64,000 bases of DNA from Vagococcus_D sp963518325 (GCF_963518325.1 NZ_CAUQJB010000001.1:248001-312000); one strand, 5' to 3'. Shown: positions 1 to 8,954, counted from the first letter of the stretch. Numbers and translations are program-made. The notes: generated from the sequence alone by a model not told the origin.

Positions 1-2198
1 GTAGCGTCTTTAACATTTTCAGATAAGGCTTTACGTAAAGCTACATCTGTTTTATTATCCAGGGCTGAGAATGAATCATCAAAAATCAGGATTTTAGGAT
101 TCTTTGCTAGTGCTCTGGCAATTGATAAACGTTGTTTTTGCCCGCCTGAGACATTGGTACCACCTTGAGAAATTTCGCGCTCATACCCTTTTTCATTGGA
201 ATTAATAAATTCTTCTGCTTGGGCAATTTTCGCCGCTTTTCTCATTTGTTCATCAGTAATATTAGCATCACCAAATTTAATATTTGAGGCTATATCTCCT
301 GTAAACAGTACTCCTTTTTGTGGCACAAATCCGATGATTTCGTGTAGTTTATGCAAACTCATCTCACGAACGTCAACACCATCAATGGTAATCCGTCCAC
401 CTGTTACATCAAAGAGACGGGGAACCAAGTTAGCAATGGTTGACTTCCCTGAACCTGTTGAGCCGATTAGAGCAGTCGTTTGGCCAGGTTTAGCCGTGAA
501 ATTGATGTGATGCAAAACATCTTCATCAGCGTCTCCATAACGGAATTTAACAGCTTCAAATTTAACCTCACCTTTAAAGTCATGATCGTCTTGAGGTTGC
601 GCAGGATCTTCAATTGTTGGCACTGTTTCAAGAACTTCTTCTACCCGTCCAGCTGCCACATTAGCACGAGGAAGGATAATGGAAACCATTGACAACATCA
701 TAAAGGACATAACGATTTGCATGGTATAAGTAATAAAGGCCATCATATCACCGACTTGAAGTTGACCCGTATCCATATTATGACCACCTACCCAGACGAT
801 TAAAACAGAAATACCATTCATCATTAACATCATAACGGGCATCATAATAGACATTGAACGGTTAACAAATAACTGAGTTTTCATCAAATCAGTATTAGCA
901 CCATCAAATCGTTTTTCTTCAAATTTTTCTCGTGAGAAAGCGCGGATAACGGGTAAGCCAGTAATAATTTCACGGGAAACTAAGTTGACTCGATCGACTA
1001 AGTTTTGCAATGCTTTAAACTTAGGCATCGTCACAATCAGTAAGGTGCCCACTAATAAAAGAACGGCTCCTACTGCCACACCAAGTATCCAGCCCATGCC
1101 GGTTCCTGTTTTATAGACCTCATAAATCCCGCCAATACCAAGGATTGGTGCATACAAGACGATTCTCATAATCATCACAATCGCCATCTGCATTTGTTGT
1201 ATATCGTTGGTATTACGAGTGATTAAGGAAGCTGGCGAGAATTTCTCCATCTCTTTATTCGAAAATTTAAGGGTTTGCTCGTATTGTCCCACCCGTAAGT
1301 TACGACCAACGGCGGCCGCTACCAATGAGGCAATTAATCCAACGATAATGGCTGCAACAGCTGCCACTAGAGTTAAGAGAACCATTTGCGTCCCTGTTTT
1401 GATCATATAATCCGTTTGAATTTTTTGTGTATCCATCTTTAACGCTTTATATTCAGCCAGTGTCAGTTGAATGCCCACAGTCTTCATGGAGTCGGCCCCT
1501 AAATCGCCTAATTCTTTTTCCGTAGCCTCACGCGCCGCTTTTACCTTTTCTGGCATAGCATCGGCCATGGCTTGAACAGATTCACCTAGCTGTTGAGCCT
1601 CTTCAGCTTTTGCTTGAGCTTGTGCTCCAAGTGTCTGAGCTTCAGCCGCTTTAGCAGCCGCGGTGGCAGGATCGGTTGCTGTTGCAGCCGCTTGGCCAGC
1701 CGCTTGTGCTTGCTCGCCTAACGCTTTGGCTTCTTCTCCCAACGCTTTGGCTTTCGCTCCGTCAGTCGACATCGCTGTGTAGCTATCCAAAATAGTTTTA
1801 GCTTGGCTGCCATTTGCCGAATCCTTGGCTTGGGAGGAAGCTAGCATCATCATTGGCAGATTAAAAATATCCGCTAACTTAGCTTTTGTCATGCCATCTT
1901 GAAGCTTTAATTGATAAACTTCCACTTTTTTACCATCAATGGTTTGAGTGGCTAGTTTATAGTTATCTTCAATTGTTTGTTTCTCCGTGTCGGTCATGAA
2001 CATTTCAATGCCTTGGAGTGTTGTTTGTCTAATTTTTTCAGGAGTGGAATATTCTAGCCCTCCTTGCTGGATACCGACGTCAACGATATCTGATGTTAAA
2101 CCTGGTAGGCTTAACTCACTACGTGCCTGTACGAACAAAAGCGCAAGAACGACGATGACGGCGTACCAGTATTTGCCAAGATGTTTAAAAATCTTCAC
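1..2198 (-). CDS. Multidrug-type ABC exporter, ATP-binding/permease, C-terminus cut by window edge
   Basis: This is a fused permease-ATPase half-transporter that probably exports drugs or lipids as a heterodimer with a partner beyond the left edge. It starts at a GTG whose G is shared with the marR stop codon (TAGTG). An N-terminal membrane segment is followed by an unusually long Ala/Gln/Lys-rich extracytoplasmic stretch of about 200 residues (encoded around 1450-2100). Further membrane segments and an ATPase domain follow, with Walker A GSTGSGKST (about 440-470), signature NVSGGQKQR (about 130-160), Walker B ILIFDD and D-loop SALD (about 75-105). At least 732 residues are encoded, against about 580 for ordinary family members; the excess lies in the first loop. 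Expression is coupled to the MarR gene just upstream. The substrate cannot be read from sequence. Confidence 0.9.
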   Translation of the reverse strand, partial: MKIFKHLGKYWYAVIVVLALLFVQARSELSLPGLTSDIVDVGIQQGGLEYSTPEKIRQTTLQGIEMFMTDTEKQTIEDNYKLATQTIDGKKVEVYQLKLQDGMTKAKLADIFNLPMMMLASSQAKDSANGSQAKTILDSYTAMSTDGAKAKALGEEAKALGEQAQAAGQAAATATDPATAAAKAAEAQTLGAQAQAKAEEAQQLGESVQAMADAMPEKVKAAREATEKELGDLGADSMKTVGIQLTLAEYKALKMDTQKIQTDYMIKTGTQMVLLTLVAAVAAIIVGLIASLVAAAVGRNLRVGQYEQTLKFSNKEMEKFSPASLITRNTNDIQQMQMAIVMIMRIVLYAPILGIGGIYEVYKTGTGMGWILGVAVGAVLLLVGTLLIVTMPKFKALQNLVDRVNLVSREIITGLPVIRAFSREKFEEKRFDGANTDLMKTQLFVNRSMSIMMPVMMLMMNGISVLIVWVGGHNMDTGQLQVGDMMAFITYTMQIVMSFMMLSMVSIILPRANVAAGRVEEVLETVPTIEDPAQPQDDHDFKGEVKFEAVKFRYGDADEDVLHHINFTAKPGQTTALIGSTGSGKSTIANLVPRLFDVTGGRITIDGVDVREMSLHKLHEIIGFVPQKGVLFTGDIASNIKFGDANITDEQMRKAAKIAQAEEFINSNEKGYEREISQGGTNVSGGQKQRLSIARALAKNPKILIFDDSFSALDNKTDVALRKALSENVKDA

Positions 2199-2644
2199 TA
2201 TTGGTCACCTTCCTCTTTCACGGATAATTTGTGGGAGTAATCTACGAACTTCGTCATCAGCTCTACGAACTTATTAGTATCCTCTTCGCCCATTTGGTTA
2301 AAAATTTTAATAATCTTATCGTGCATTTCTTTCTTTTCAGCATTTGCGGCCTTCTTGCCACAATCCGTTAAGGTGACGCTAATCCGGCGGCGGTCATTAG
2401 GGTCCATATTGCGGGCGACCTGACCTTTTTTCTCTAAACTGCCTAACAAAACGGCAATTCGAGCGCTGGAAAGATTAAGTGATTCAGCTAAATGTTTCGG
2501 GCTTGTCGGTTCACCAATCAAATCAAGAAATTTGATTACCATCGTCTCACCTTGATGGCTCTTTTCAATTCTGCTAAACGCACCATGACGATTTTCGACC
2601 ATTAAACGAATGAGCTCTCGTTCAGCTTCTTCTGCGAATGTCAT
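2198..2644 (-). CDS. MarR-family repressor of the adjacent ABC exporter
   Basis: A 148-residue winged-helix regulator. The central region has the typical MarR pattern: helix-turn-helix near residues 50-75 (LAESLNLSSARIAVLLGSLE) and a wing with the D-P-N-D-R-R signature near 82-90. The ATG has a strong AGGAGG 6-7 bases upstream. The gene overlaps the ABC exporter start by one base, so the two form one transcription unit, and the repressor probably controls itself and the exporter. The upstream promoter carries three tandem 16-bp repeats that are the likely binding sites. The ligand is unknown. Confidence 0.92.
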   Translation of the reverse strand: MTFAEEAERELIRLMVENRHGAFSRIEKSHQGETMVIKFLDLIGEPTSPKHLAESLNLSSARIAVLLGSLEKKGQVARNMDPNDRRRISVTLTDCGKKAANAEKKEMHDKIIKIFNQMGEEDTNKFVELMTKFVDYSHKLSVKEEGDQ

Positions 2645-2667
2645 ATGATTCCTCCTTCTTAAAAAAA

Positions 2668-2715
2668 TAATTACTAATACTATTAATTGCTAACACTGTT
2701 AGTAACTAGTACTGT
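2668..2715 (-). promoter_or_regulatory. Three tandem 16-bp repeats, putative MarR operator
   Basis: Read on the minus strand, three consecutive 16-base units begin ACAGTACTAG, ACAGTGTTAG and ATAGTATTAG and end in TTACTA, CAATTA and TAATTA. The central copy contains the 13-bp palindrome CTAACACTGTTAG at 2690-2702. The array starts immediately after the -10 box, between promoter and ribosome site, as expected for an autorepressor site. Confidence 0.65.
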
Positions 2716-2718
2716 TTG

Positions 2719-2747
2719 ATATTAACTCAGTTATTTAAACTTGTCAA
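2719..2747 (-). promoter_or_regulatory. marR-ABC promoter (TTGACA-17-TAATAT)
   Basis: The -35 TTGACA (2742-2747) and -10 TAATAT (2719-2724) are separated by exactly 17 bases on the minus strand. This is a near-consensus sigma-A promoter directly upstream of the tandem repeats. Confidence 0.8.
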
Positions 2748-2759
2748 CAGTATTGAACC

Positions 2760-3590
2760 AAATAAAAAAATGAATGCGGTTTAATTATTTTTTCTTAAAC
2801 AATCATTATACAATAGCCGAAAATGGTTATTAAGATTTAACTTGTTTGTAAAAGAAAAGACAGTCACTAATCGCGCTTGCAAAAAAAATATTTTTATTGT
2901 TGATCATCCTAGGTATTCAGCCTTATTTAATTTCTATTCTCTATCTATTTTTATCAAATATAGGAAAGGTAGTTAGATTATGGAACTTATTAGTGACTTA
3001 GTTCTACTCATAATAGATGGATACATGACTTTTCATACAAAAATTGGAACTATCGTTGGCAAGAATATCACATCTGTATAATTCAGTACTATTTGATTTC
3101 AATAGCTAATCACCAGTTAATTTTAATGCATTTGATTTTTTATTCTTCTGTGATAGTCATAATTAAGCGTTCGAAAACTACCTATAAATTATCAGTTAAT
3201 AACAAAAGGCTTCTTGAACCCCCTGGTGTTGGTACTTGCTTCTATTATTGTACTAGATTTCCTTATGGAGAAATTGACGAATGGTTAAGAGATGTCACAC
3301 ATAAAATTGCCATCTGGGAAAGCGAAAAAAGAACTAGTCCAACACCTCGCCAGAGAAGATAAACAAGCCAGAAACCTTATGTTAAAGGATTCTAGCTTGT
3401 TTTTAGATATTTTTTCTTTACGGTGATGTTTCACTGAATCTTCATAAACAACGGATCTATCCTCTTTGACTAAGATCCGATTTTTCTCAGTGAAATACTC
3501 AATGTAATAATCATTCTGACTCATTACATGTGACGCACTGCCTAGCTAAATCAGTGGTTAAGACTTGCCACAAGGCTCATTTAACATTTT
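2760..3590. other. 830-base intergenic region without a convincing gene
   Basis: No reading frame here has both a ribosome site and a recognisable product. Plus-strand frames around 3093-3426 have protein-like stretches without a proper start, which may be gene debris. The only clear structure is the hairpin at 3362-3403. Confidence 0.5.
3362..3403. terminator. Terminator-like hairpin downstream of kduD
   Basis: Arms AACAAGC and GCTTGTT with an additional AGAA/TTCT pairing are followed by a T-run on the plus strand. It could end kduD transcripts inefficiently on the minus strand, or be the terminator of a lost plus-strand gene. Confidence 0.4.
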
Positions 3591-4382
3591 TTAAGGTTGT
3601 TTACCAATTGACGCTAAAATACCACCATCAACATAAAGAATATGACCATTCACAAAATTTGATGCATCTGATGCCAAAAATACAGCTGGCCCTTTTAAAT
3701 CTTCCACCGTCCCCCAGCGTGCGGCAGGAGTTTTATCAATAATAAAATTGTTAAATGGATGACCTTCCACTCGTAATGGCGCTGTTTGTGGGGTTTCAAT
3801 ATAACCTGGCCCAATACCATTACACTGAATATTATGCCCGCCAAACTCCGCACAAATATTTTTGGTCAGCATCTTCAAGCCACCTTTGGCAGACGCATAA
3901 GCACTTACGGTTTCACGACCTAATTCACTCATCATTGAACAGATGTTAATAATTTTCCCCTGCTCTTTTTCAATCATTGACGGCAAAACAGCTTTAGCCA
4001 CAATAAATTGTCCTGTTAAATTCACATCGATTACTTGACGGTACTCATCTGCTGACATTTCTAACATCGGAATCCGCTTGATAATTCCTGCATTATTAAC
4101 TAAAATGTCGATGACACCAACCTCTTTTTCGATTTGCTTAACCATTCCTTGAACACCCGCTTCATCTGTCACATCACAAACATAACCATCTGCCTCAATG
4201 CCCGCCTCTTTGTAAGCCGTTAATCCTTGATTAACAGATTCTTGATTCAGACTGTTAAAAACTATTTTAGCGCCTGCTGCCGCTAAAGATTCAGCTATGC
4301 CAAAACCAATTCCATAGATGGCTCCTGTAACTAACGCCACTTTACCAGTCAAATCAAAAATATTCTGTTTAAGTTTTGTCAT
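3591..4382 (-). CDS. kduD: 2-dehydro-3-deoxy-D-gluconate 5-dehydrogenase / gluconate 5-dehydrogenase-type SDR
   Basis: A 263-residue classical short-chain dehydrogenase. It has the nucleotide-binding TGAxxGIG motif (about residues 19-26), NNAG (about 97-100), the catalytic Ser in the ICSM segment, and YASAK (about 164-168). It reduces or oxidises keto-sugar acids with NAD(P)H in the cytoplasm. The gene lies 13 bases after kduI, so the pair should perform the isomerase and reductase steps of unsaturated uronate catabolism (DKI to KDG). AGGAGG precedes the ATG. No KDG kinase, KDPG aldolase or uronate transporter is in this window, so those steps must be elsewhere. An IdnO-like gluconate 5-dehydrogenase activity cannot be excluded from sequence. 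Confidence 0.85.
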   Translation of the reverse strand: MTKLKQNIFDLTGKVALVTGAIYGIGFGIAESLAAAGAKIVFNSLNQESVNQGLTAYKEAGIEADGYVCDVTDEAGVQGMVKQIEKEVGVIDILVNNAGIIKRIPMLEMSADEYRQVIDVNLTGQFIVAKAVLPSMIEKEQGKIINICSMMSELGRETVSAYASAKGGLKMLTKNICAEFGGHNIQCNGIGPGYIETPQTAPLRVEGHPFNNFIIDKTPAARWGTVEDLKGPAVFLASDASNFVNGHILYVDGGILASIGKQP

Positions 4383-4395
4383 TCTGATCCTCCTT

Positions 4396-5232
4396 TTATT
4401 TTAACTGATCCATGGCAACCATGTCCATGTCAGTGTATGTAATATTTTCTCCACCCATTGCCCAGATAAACGTATAATCCGCCGTCGCAACCCCAGTGTG
4501 AATTGACCAACTTGGTGAAATGACCCCTTGCTCATTAGCGATGACCAAGTGTTTTGTTTCATCTGGTTTCCCCATAAAATGGAAAACCCTTGTATCCGGT
4601 TCCATATCAAAGTACAAATAGGTTTCCATTCGTCTCTCGTGGGTGTGACAAGGCATCGTATTCCAAGATGAACCTTCAACTAGGATTGTGTAACCCATCT
4701 GTAACTGACAGCTTTCGCATACATTTGGATGAACGTACTGATAAATCTTACGCTCATTTAGCGTCTTCGCTTCGCCTGTTTCCATTGGCGTGATCTTGTC
4801 GATGCTAATTTTTACATTGGGATATATTTTATGCGCTGGAAGCGAAACACAATAAAATTTCGCTGGATGATTTGCATCATTTGACTTAAATAATACTTGC
4901 CTGGTTTCCTTGCCAATATAATAACCATCTTGCTTTTTCATCCTTTCTTCTTTGCCATCAATCGAGATACTGCCTGGACCGCCAATATTAATCACACCTA
5001 ATTCGCGACGCTCTAAGAAGTAATCTACACCCAATTCTTTTGTTAAGATAATTTCCAAAGGAGCGTTTGTCGGTGTCACACCACCAAATATCATTCGGTC
5101 ATCGTGTGTATACGTTAACAAAACTTTTCCTGGTACAAATAGTTCTCCTACTAAAAACTCATCTCGTAACTGAGCCGTTGAATGATGTCTAATTGCCTCG
5201 GGGTTAGTTGCGTATCTTGTCTCCATTTTCAT
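4396..5232 (-). CDS. kduI: 5-keto-4-deoxyuronate isomerase
   Basis: A 278-residue cupin-fold isomerase that converts 4-deoxy-L-threo-5-hexosulose uronate to 3-deoxy-D-glycero-2,5-hexodiulosonate, the substrate of KduD. The family zinc site is visible as CHTHERRME near residues 195-205, and a further His lies in SIHTG near 242. Full length matches the family. It is the first gene of a two-gene unit with kduD. The start has GGAG about 10 bases upstream. A strong promoter and a long perfect inverted repeat lie upstream, probably the operator for the neighbouring IclR regulator. Confidence 0.93.
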   Translation of the reverse strand: MKMETRYATNPEAIRHHSTAQLRDEFLVGELFVPGKVLLTYTHDDRMIFGGVTPTNAPLEIILTKELGVDYFLERRELGVINIGGPGSISIDGKEERMKKQDGYYIGKETRQVLFKSNDANHPAKFYCVSLPAHKIYPNVKISIDKITPMETGEAKTLNERKIYQYVHPNVCESCQLQMGYTILVEGSSWNTMPCHTHERRMETYLYFDMEPDTRVFHFMGKPDETKHLVIANEQGVISPSWSIHTGVATADYTFIWAMGGENITYTDMDMVAMDQLK

Positions 5233-5303
5233 CTGTCATCTTCTCCTTTAGATTAACTTTTTTGTCACTTCCAATTACCAACAATCGGAAGCGACCACTC
5301 TTT

Positions 5304-5339
5304 TTTCCTATAAAGAAATTTTCATCTCTTTATAGGAAA
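5304..5339. promoter_or_regulatory. 13-bp-arm palindrome, putative operator of kduI
   Basis: Perfect arms TTTCCTATAAAGA and TCTTTATAGGAAA are separated by 10 bases, with arm centres two helical turns apart. It sits from about +3 to +38 of the kdu promoter and has no T-run, which favours an operator over a terminator. The adjacent IclR protein is the obvious candidate binder. Confidence 0.65.
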
Positions 5340-5348
5340 TACATTTAA

Positions 5349-5377
5349 AGTATATCGCTTATCTAAATATATATCAA
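5349..5377 (-). promoter_or_regulatory. kduI-kduD promoter (TTGATA-17-TATACT)
   Basis: The -35 TTGATA (5372-5377) and -10 TATACT (5349-5354) are 17 bases apart on the minus strand, immediately upstream of the palindrome. Confidence 0.7.
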
Positions 5378-5440
5378 GGGCTTTCATTCAAATAAATATT
5401 TTTAAAAATCTTTATTCGATTGGATAACTCCACACCAAAA

Positions 5441-5489
5441 TGCTTGGTACCCCACAGATGGGCTACCAAGTATTGTTATTCCTTTTTTT
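5441..5489. terminator. Hairpin between iclR and kduI, probable terminator
   Basis: Arms CTTGGTA (5443-5449) and TACCAAG (5464-5470) plus CCC/GGG pairing form a stable hairpin in the gap after iclR. The better T-run is on the plus strand, so its efficiency for iclR is uncertain. Confidence 0.45.
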
Positions 5490-5570
5490 ATATACAACTA
5501 ATTGTGTTAAAGTCCCTGATGCTCTCGACTCCTACTATATTTATCAATAATTACTAAATGAATCCTCATT

Positions 5571-6341
5571 TCAAGACTCCATAATCTCTTTTTCAATATC
5601 CGCTTTCGTTGCTTTAATCAATCGACTCAGCTCCTCTTTTTTAGCCGCTGTCACTCGAAACTTCGGCATACTAACACTAAAGGCACCGTACTGATTGTCC
5701 TCTAACTGAATCATGGCACCAATACAAAAACAATCTTTCTCCATTTCTTCATCATCAAACGCGACTCCTATGGTCCTAACCTGATTGATTTCAGCTTTTA
5801 AGGCCATCGTGTTCGTTATCGTATTAGTGGTAAATGGAATCATCTCGGTTTTCATCAAATACTCTGCTAGCTCTTCATCACTAAATGTCGCCAAAATCGC
5901 TTTCCCCATGGCAGAACTGTACAAGGGTCGGGTGTTTCCTACTTTCGATGTCATGTAAATCGACTGCTTTTTTGGTTCCAATTTACTCAAGTACATCACT
6001 TCATTCCCACTATAAATCCCCAAATGAATGGTTTCATCTACTTGTTCCTGCAATGCTTCCAAAAGAGGTGTTGCCACTTTCACCAAGATAGAATCATTGA
6101 TATACTTGTTGGCGTAACGTACCAAAGAGGGCCCCAATGAATACTCTTTGCTCTCCTTTTCTCGGGTCACATAACCAATCATCAGTAATGTATCCAAAAT
6201 TTTTAACGTAGTAGAGGTCGTCATATCCGTAGCACTGGCAATGTCTTTTAGACATTCATTTTTAGTGGATGCTGCCAGAAAGTCCATAATTTTCGACGCT
6301 CTAACTAAAACTGTTCCATAGGGCTTTTTTTTGTCTTCCAT
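5571..6341 (-). CDS. IclR/KdgR-type transcriptional regulator
   Basis: A regulator of about 256 residues with an N-terminal winged helix (about 15-75, including LKDIASATDMTTSTTLKILDTL) and a C-terminal effector-binding IclR domain (GNTRPLYSSAMGKAILA near 135-155). The start was placed at ATG 6341, because the AAGGTG ribosome site is correctly spaced for it and not for the upstream GTG at 6350. It is transcribed in the same direction as kduI-kduD, 340 bases upstream. By analogy with KdgR, it probably represses the kdu genes and responds to a uronate breakdown product; that is inference. Confidence 0.85.
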   Translation of the reverse strand: MEDKKKPYGTVLVRASKIMDFLAASTKNECLKDIASATDMTTSTTLKILDTLLMIGYVTREKESKEYSLGPSLVRYANKYINDSILVKVATPLLEALQEQVDETIHLGIYSGNEVMYLSKLEPKKQSIYMTSKVGNTRPLYSSAMGKAILATFSDEELAEYLMKTEMIPFTTNTITNTMALKAEINQVRTIGVAFDDEEMEKDCFCIGAMIQLEDNQYGAFSVSMPKFRVTAAKKEELSRLIKATKADIEKEIMES

Positions 6342-6350
6342 CTTCTTCAC

Positions 6351-6980
6351 CTTTTCATTATAAGAAACTATCTATACCATATAAGAACGGGACAAGAAAG
6401 TAAAGAGTTAAATAGACTTCATTTCTGCTATTTTTTTAGCAAATACTAGTCAAATATTCTACTCTATTGAACATCAATAAGAACATTCATCATTTGAAAA
6501 TGTTTATGCCTATTTGCTATATCAAAAATTTTGATAGTTTTTGGATCAATCACTTCTTTACATTATTGATTCTTTTCTAGGAATGGTGACATATTGCCAA
6601 TTTGACAATTTTTTTCGTTCATTAATTTTTTAATAGCAGCAGGCTTGAGATGCTTTTTCAGCTACAGAGTCAAAACCTCCTCGTCTACAATATCACTCTT
6701 CATCAATTCCATAATAAGCCCTCTTCTTAGAGAATTTCATTTTTAATAAAAAATAATTAGATCCTCTTACAATTTTAATCACCAAGTGAAATAAACATAA
6801 AGATTACCGTACCAAAATAAAGGAGGTAATTATATATTCCCCATTGATTAACCTCAAGAACTCAATACAATCGTTGCTAAAAATGCAATTTTACAGTGGC
6901 CAGAGGAGAGGGACACAGTATATGTAAGGATGACCACTTATTAAAACCATACTATCACTTTCTAAAAAAATGCCAACAAA
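6351..6980. other. 630-base region without a supported gene
   Basis: The stretch holds the iclR promoter region at one end and otherwise AT-rich sequence. An isolated AAAGGAGGT at about 6820-6830 is not followed by a usable start codon and may be a relic of a lost gene. Confidence 0.4.
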
Positions 6981-7008
6981 AAACCCCTTGAGAAATCAAG
7001 GGGTTTAG
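6978..7008 (-). terminator. rplS rho-independent terminator
   Basis: An 11-bp perfect stem (AAACCCCTTGA / TCAAGGGGTTT) with a GAAA-type loop is followed by a T-run on the minus strand, just after rplS. Confidence 0.9.
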
Positions 7009-7028
7009 TACCGTTATATAACGAGTTA

Positions 7029-7376
7029 TTAACGACGAATTTCTTTGATACGAGCTGCTTTTCCGTGTAATTCGCGGATGTAATAAAGTTTCGCACGACG
7101 AACTTTACCAAAGCGGATAACTTCGATTTGAGCAACACGCGGTGTGTGAACTGGGAACGTACGCTCCACGCCAACACCACCAGAAATTTTACGTACAGTG
7201 TATGTTTCGCTAATTCCAGCACCTTGGCGTTTAATAACAACACCTTCAAATAACTGGATACGTTCGCGAGTACCTTCGACTACTTTCGCGTGAACACGTA
7301 CAGTGTCTCCAGGACGAAAAGCAGGAATGTCACTACGTAATTGTTCCTTTGTAATAGCTTCGATTAATGGATTCAT
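7029..7376 (-). CDS. rplS: 50S ribosomal protein L19
   Basis: A 115-residue ribosomal protein with the characteristic IPAFRPGDTVRVH, LFEGVVIKRQGAG and FGKVRRAKLYYIRELHGKAARI blocks. The start at 7376 (MNPLIEAITK) gives the usual length and has AAGGAG upstream. L19 bridges the 30S-50S interface. In most Firmicutes it directly follows trmD; here a beta-glucoside operon of about 4.5 kb separates them and rplS has its own promoter and leader. No terminator is visible between the upstream GH1 gene and this promoter, so some read-through is likely. Confidence 0.97.
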   Translation of the reverse strand: MNPLIEAITKEQLRSDIPAFRPGDTVRVHAKVVEGTRERIQLFEGVVIKRQGAGISETYTVRKISGGVGVERTFPVHTPRVAQIEVIRFGKVRRAKLYYIRELHGKAARIKEIRR

Positions 7377-7457
7377 TTTATCTTTCTCCTTATTCCAAAC
7401 ACTCATATGATTTCAGCACAGCGGAATGTCGTAATAGTTGAGCGCTTTTGCACTCAC
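7377..7457 (-). promoter_or_regulatory. rplS 5' leader, candidate L19 leader RNA
   Basis: About 80 nucleotides separate the predicted start of transcription from rplS. The leader has a GAGTG/CGCTC-type pairing and a block ACATTCCGCTGTGCTG close to the ribosome site, which resembles ribosomal-protein leader elements that control L19 in Firmicutes. Assignment is by memory of the family and position only. Confidence 0.45.
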
Positions 7458-7463
7458 TAAATC

Positions 7464-7492
7464 AGTTTAACACAGCCAACTACTCATGTAAA
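7464..7492 (-). promoter_or_regulatory. rplS promoter (TTTACA-17-TAAACT)
   Basis: The -35 TTTACA (7487-7492) and -10 TAAACT (7464-7469) are 17 bases apart on the minus strand. The same hexamers and spacing occur upstream of rpsP. Confidence 0.75.
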
Positions 7493-7526
7493 GTTAAAAT
7501 TCTTTACATCCCTTTTTATTTCCTAG

Positions 7527-8954
7527 CTAGCCCAGGTTCTTACCATTTGATGCAATCACCTCTTGATACCAGGAGAACGATTGCTTTTTAGAACGAGCTA
7601 GAGACCCGCTGCCATCATTCTCACGGTCGATATAAATGAAACCGTAGCGTTTTTTCATCTCACCTGTCGTAAATGAAATCGGATCGATACAGCCCCAGAC
7701 TGTGTACCCCAATACATCGACTCCATCCAGTTCAATGGCTTTTTTCATTTCGATAATATGCTCGCGTAAATAGCCGATTCGATATTCATCATTAATTTGT
7801 CCATCTGTCACTAAATCTACAGCGCCAAACCCATTTTCAACTATAAATAATGGCAGTTCATAACGGTTGGTCAGGAGATTTAGATAATATCTTAATCCCA
7901 CAGGATCAATCGACCAGCCCCATTCAGTTGATGGTACATGAGGATTCTCCACAAGGACATCATCCCCTAAAAGTCCATCGCCCAAGGGCTTGCCCTCTGT
8001 TGAAGAAGATACCGTATTACTTAAATAATAACTCAGTCCAATATAATCGACTTTTCCTTGAGCCAGCCACGCTAAGTCTTCCTCTGTTTGATCTATCTGA
8101 TAGCCTTTGATTTCCCATTCCTTTAAGACTCGTTGGGGATAATGACCTCTAGCATGAACATCTGTAAAAAACAATTGCTTTTCATCTTCTCCTTGGGCCA
8201 ATAGCAGATCCGTCGGGCGGCTACTGTAAGGATAGTTAGGTGTGGCTGCCAACATACAGCCTATTTGAAAATCAGGATTTATCTTATGGCCTTCTGCTAC
8301 AACTTTTGCACTTGCCACTAATTGATAATGGGCGGCTTGATACATGACTTCTTCTTTATTTTCGCCTTCTTCATAAATAATCCCTGAGTTAGTAAAGGAA
8401 TAAATTGGGTTATTTAGAATCCGTTGGTTATTTATCTCATTAAACGTCATCCAATACTTAACCCTATCGCGGTAACGTTCCATGACAGTCAAGGAAAACT
8501 TAACAAAAAAGTCAATTAATTCACGACTGCGCCAGCCTCCATAGTGCTTCACCAAATAATAAGGCATTTCAAAGTGAGACAGAGTGATTACCGGCTCAAT
8601 GTTGTAGCGCAGTAATTCATCGATAAGCTTGTCATAAAAGACCAGGCCCGCTTCGTTAGGCTCTACCTCATTCCCTTGAGGAAAAATCCGCGTCCAAGCC
8701 ATACTTGTCCTAAAACACTTAAATCCCATTTCAGCGAATAACTGAATGTCCTCTTGATAATGGTGATATAAGTCAATCCCTTCGTGGTTAGGATAAAATG
8801 CGTCTTTTATTACACCGTCCGTAATCCGTCGGGGGCGATCCTTTGTACCAGCTGTCATTACATCGGCAATACTCAGTCCTTTTCCACCTTGATTCCAACC
8901 GCCTTCAACCTGATGAGCGGCAACAGCGCCGCCCCATAAAAAATCTGCTTTCAT
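7527..8954 (-). CDS. 6-phospho-beta-glucosidase, GH1
   Basis: A family 1 glycoside hydrolase of about 475 residues that cleaves 6-phospho-beta-glucosides delivered by the upstream PTS. The acid/base Glu is in TFNEIN and the nucleophile Glu in VENGFG. The N-terminal FLWGGAVAAHQVEGGW is diagnostic. The start at 8954 was chosen because GAGGATG lies just upstream and the length fits; an upstream in-frame extension overlaps the PTS gene. It is the last gene of the licT-PTS-bgl unit, 16 bases after the PTS stop. Confidence 0.94.
   Translation of the reverse strand: MKADFLWGGAVAAHQVEGGWNQGGKGLSIADVMTAGTKDRPRRITDGVIKDAFYPNHEGIDLYHHYQEDIQLFAEMGFKCFRTSMAWTRIFPQGNEVEPNEAGLVFYDKLIDELLRYNIEPVITLSHFEMPYYLVKHYGGWRSRELIDFFVKFSLTVMERYRDRVKYWMTFNEINNQRILNNPIYSFTNSGIIYEEGENKEEVMYQAAHYQLVASAKVVAEGHKINPDFQIGCMLAATPNYPYSSRPTDLLLAQGEDEKQLFFTDVHARGHYPQRVLKEWEIKGYQIDQTEEDLAWLAQGKVDYIGLSYYLSNTVSSSTEGKPLGDGLLGDDVLVENPHVPSTEWGWSIDPVGLRYYLNLLTNRYELPLFIVENGFGAVDLVTDGQINDEYRIGYLREHIIEMKKAIELDGVDVLGYTVWGCIDPISFTTGEMKKRYGFIYIDRENDGSGSLARSKKQSFSWYQEVIASNGKNLG

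Noticed and set aside
3268..3345. tRNA-like stretch beginning GGAGAAATTGACGAATGG
   Set aside because: No T-arm GTTCGA sequence or acceptor pairing could be found.
3093..3362. Plus-strand 89-residue frame
   Set aside because: No ribosome site at the start, composition unlike a conserved protein, and an alternative frame over the same bases is equally plausible. Kept only as possible gene debris.
3285..3524. Minus-strand 79-residue frame
   Set aside because: No Shine-Dalgarno sequence before the ATG and overlap with a terminator-like hairpin.
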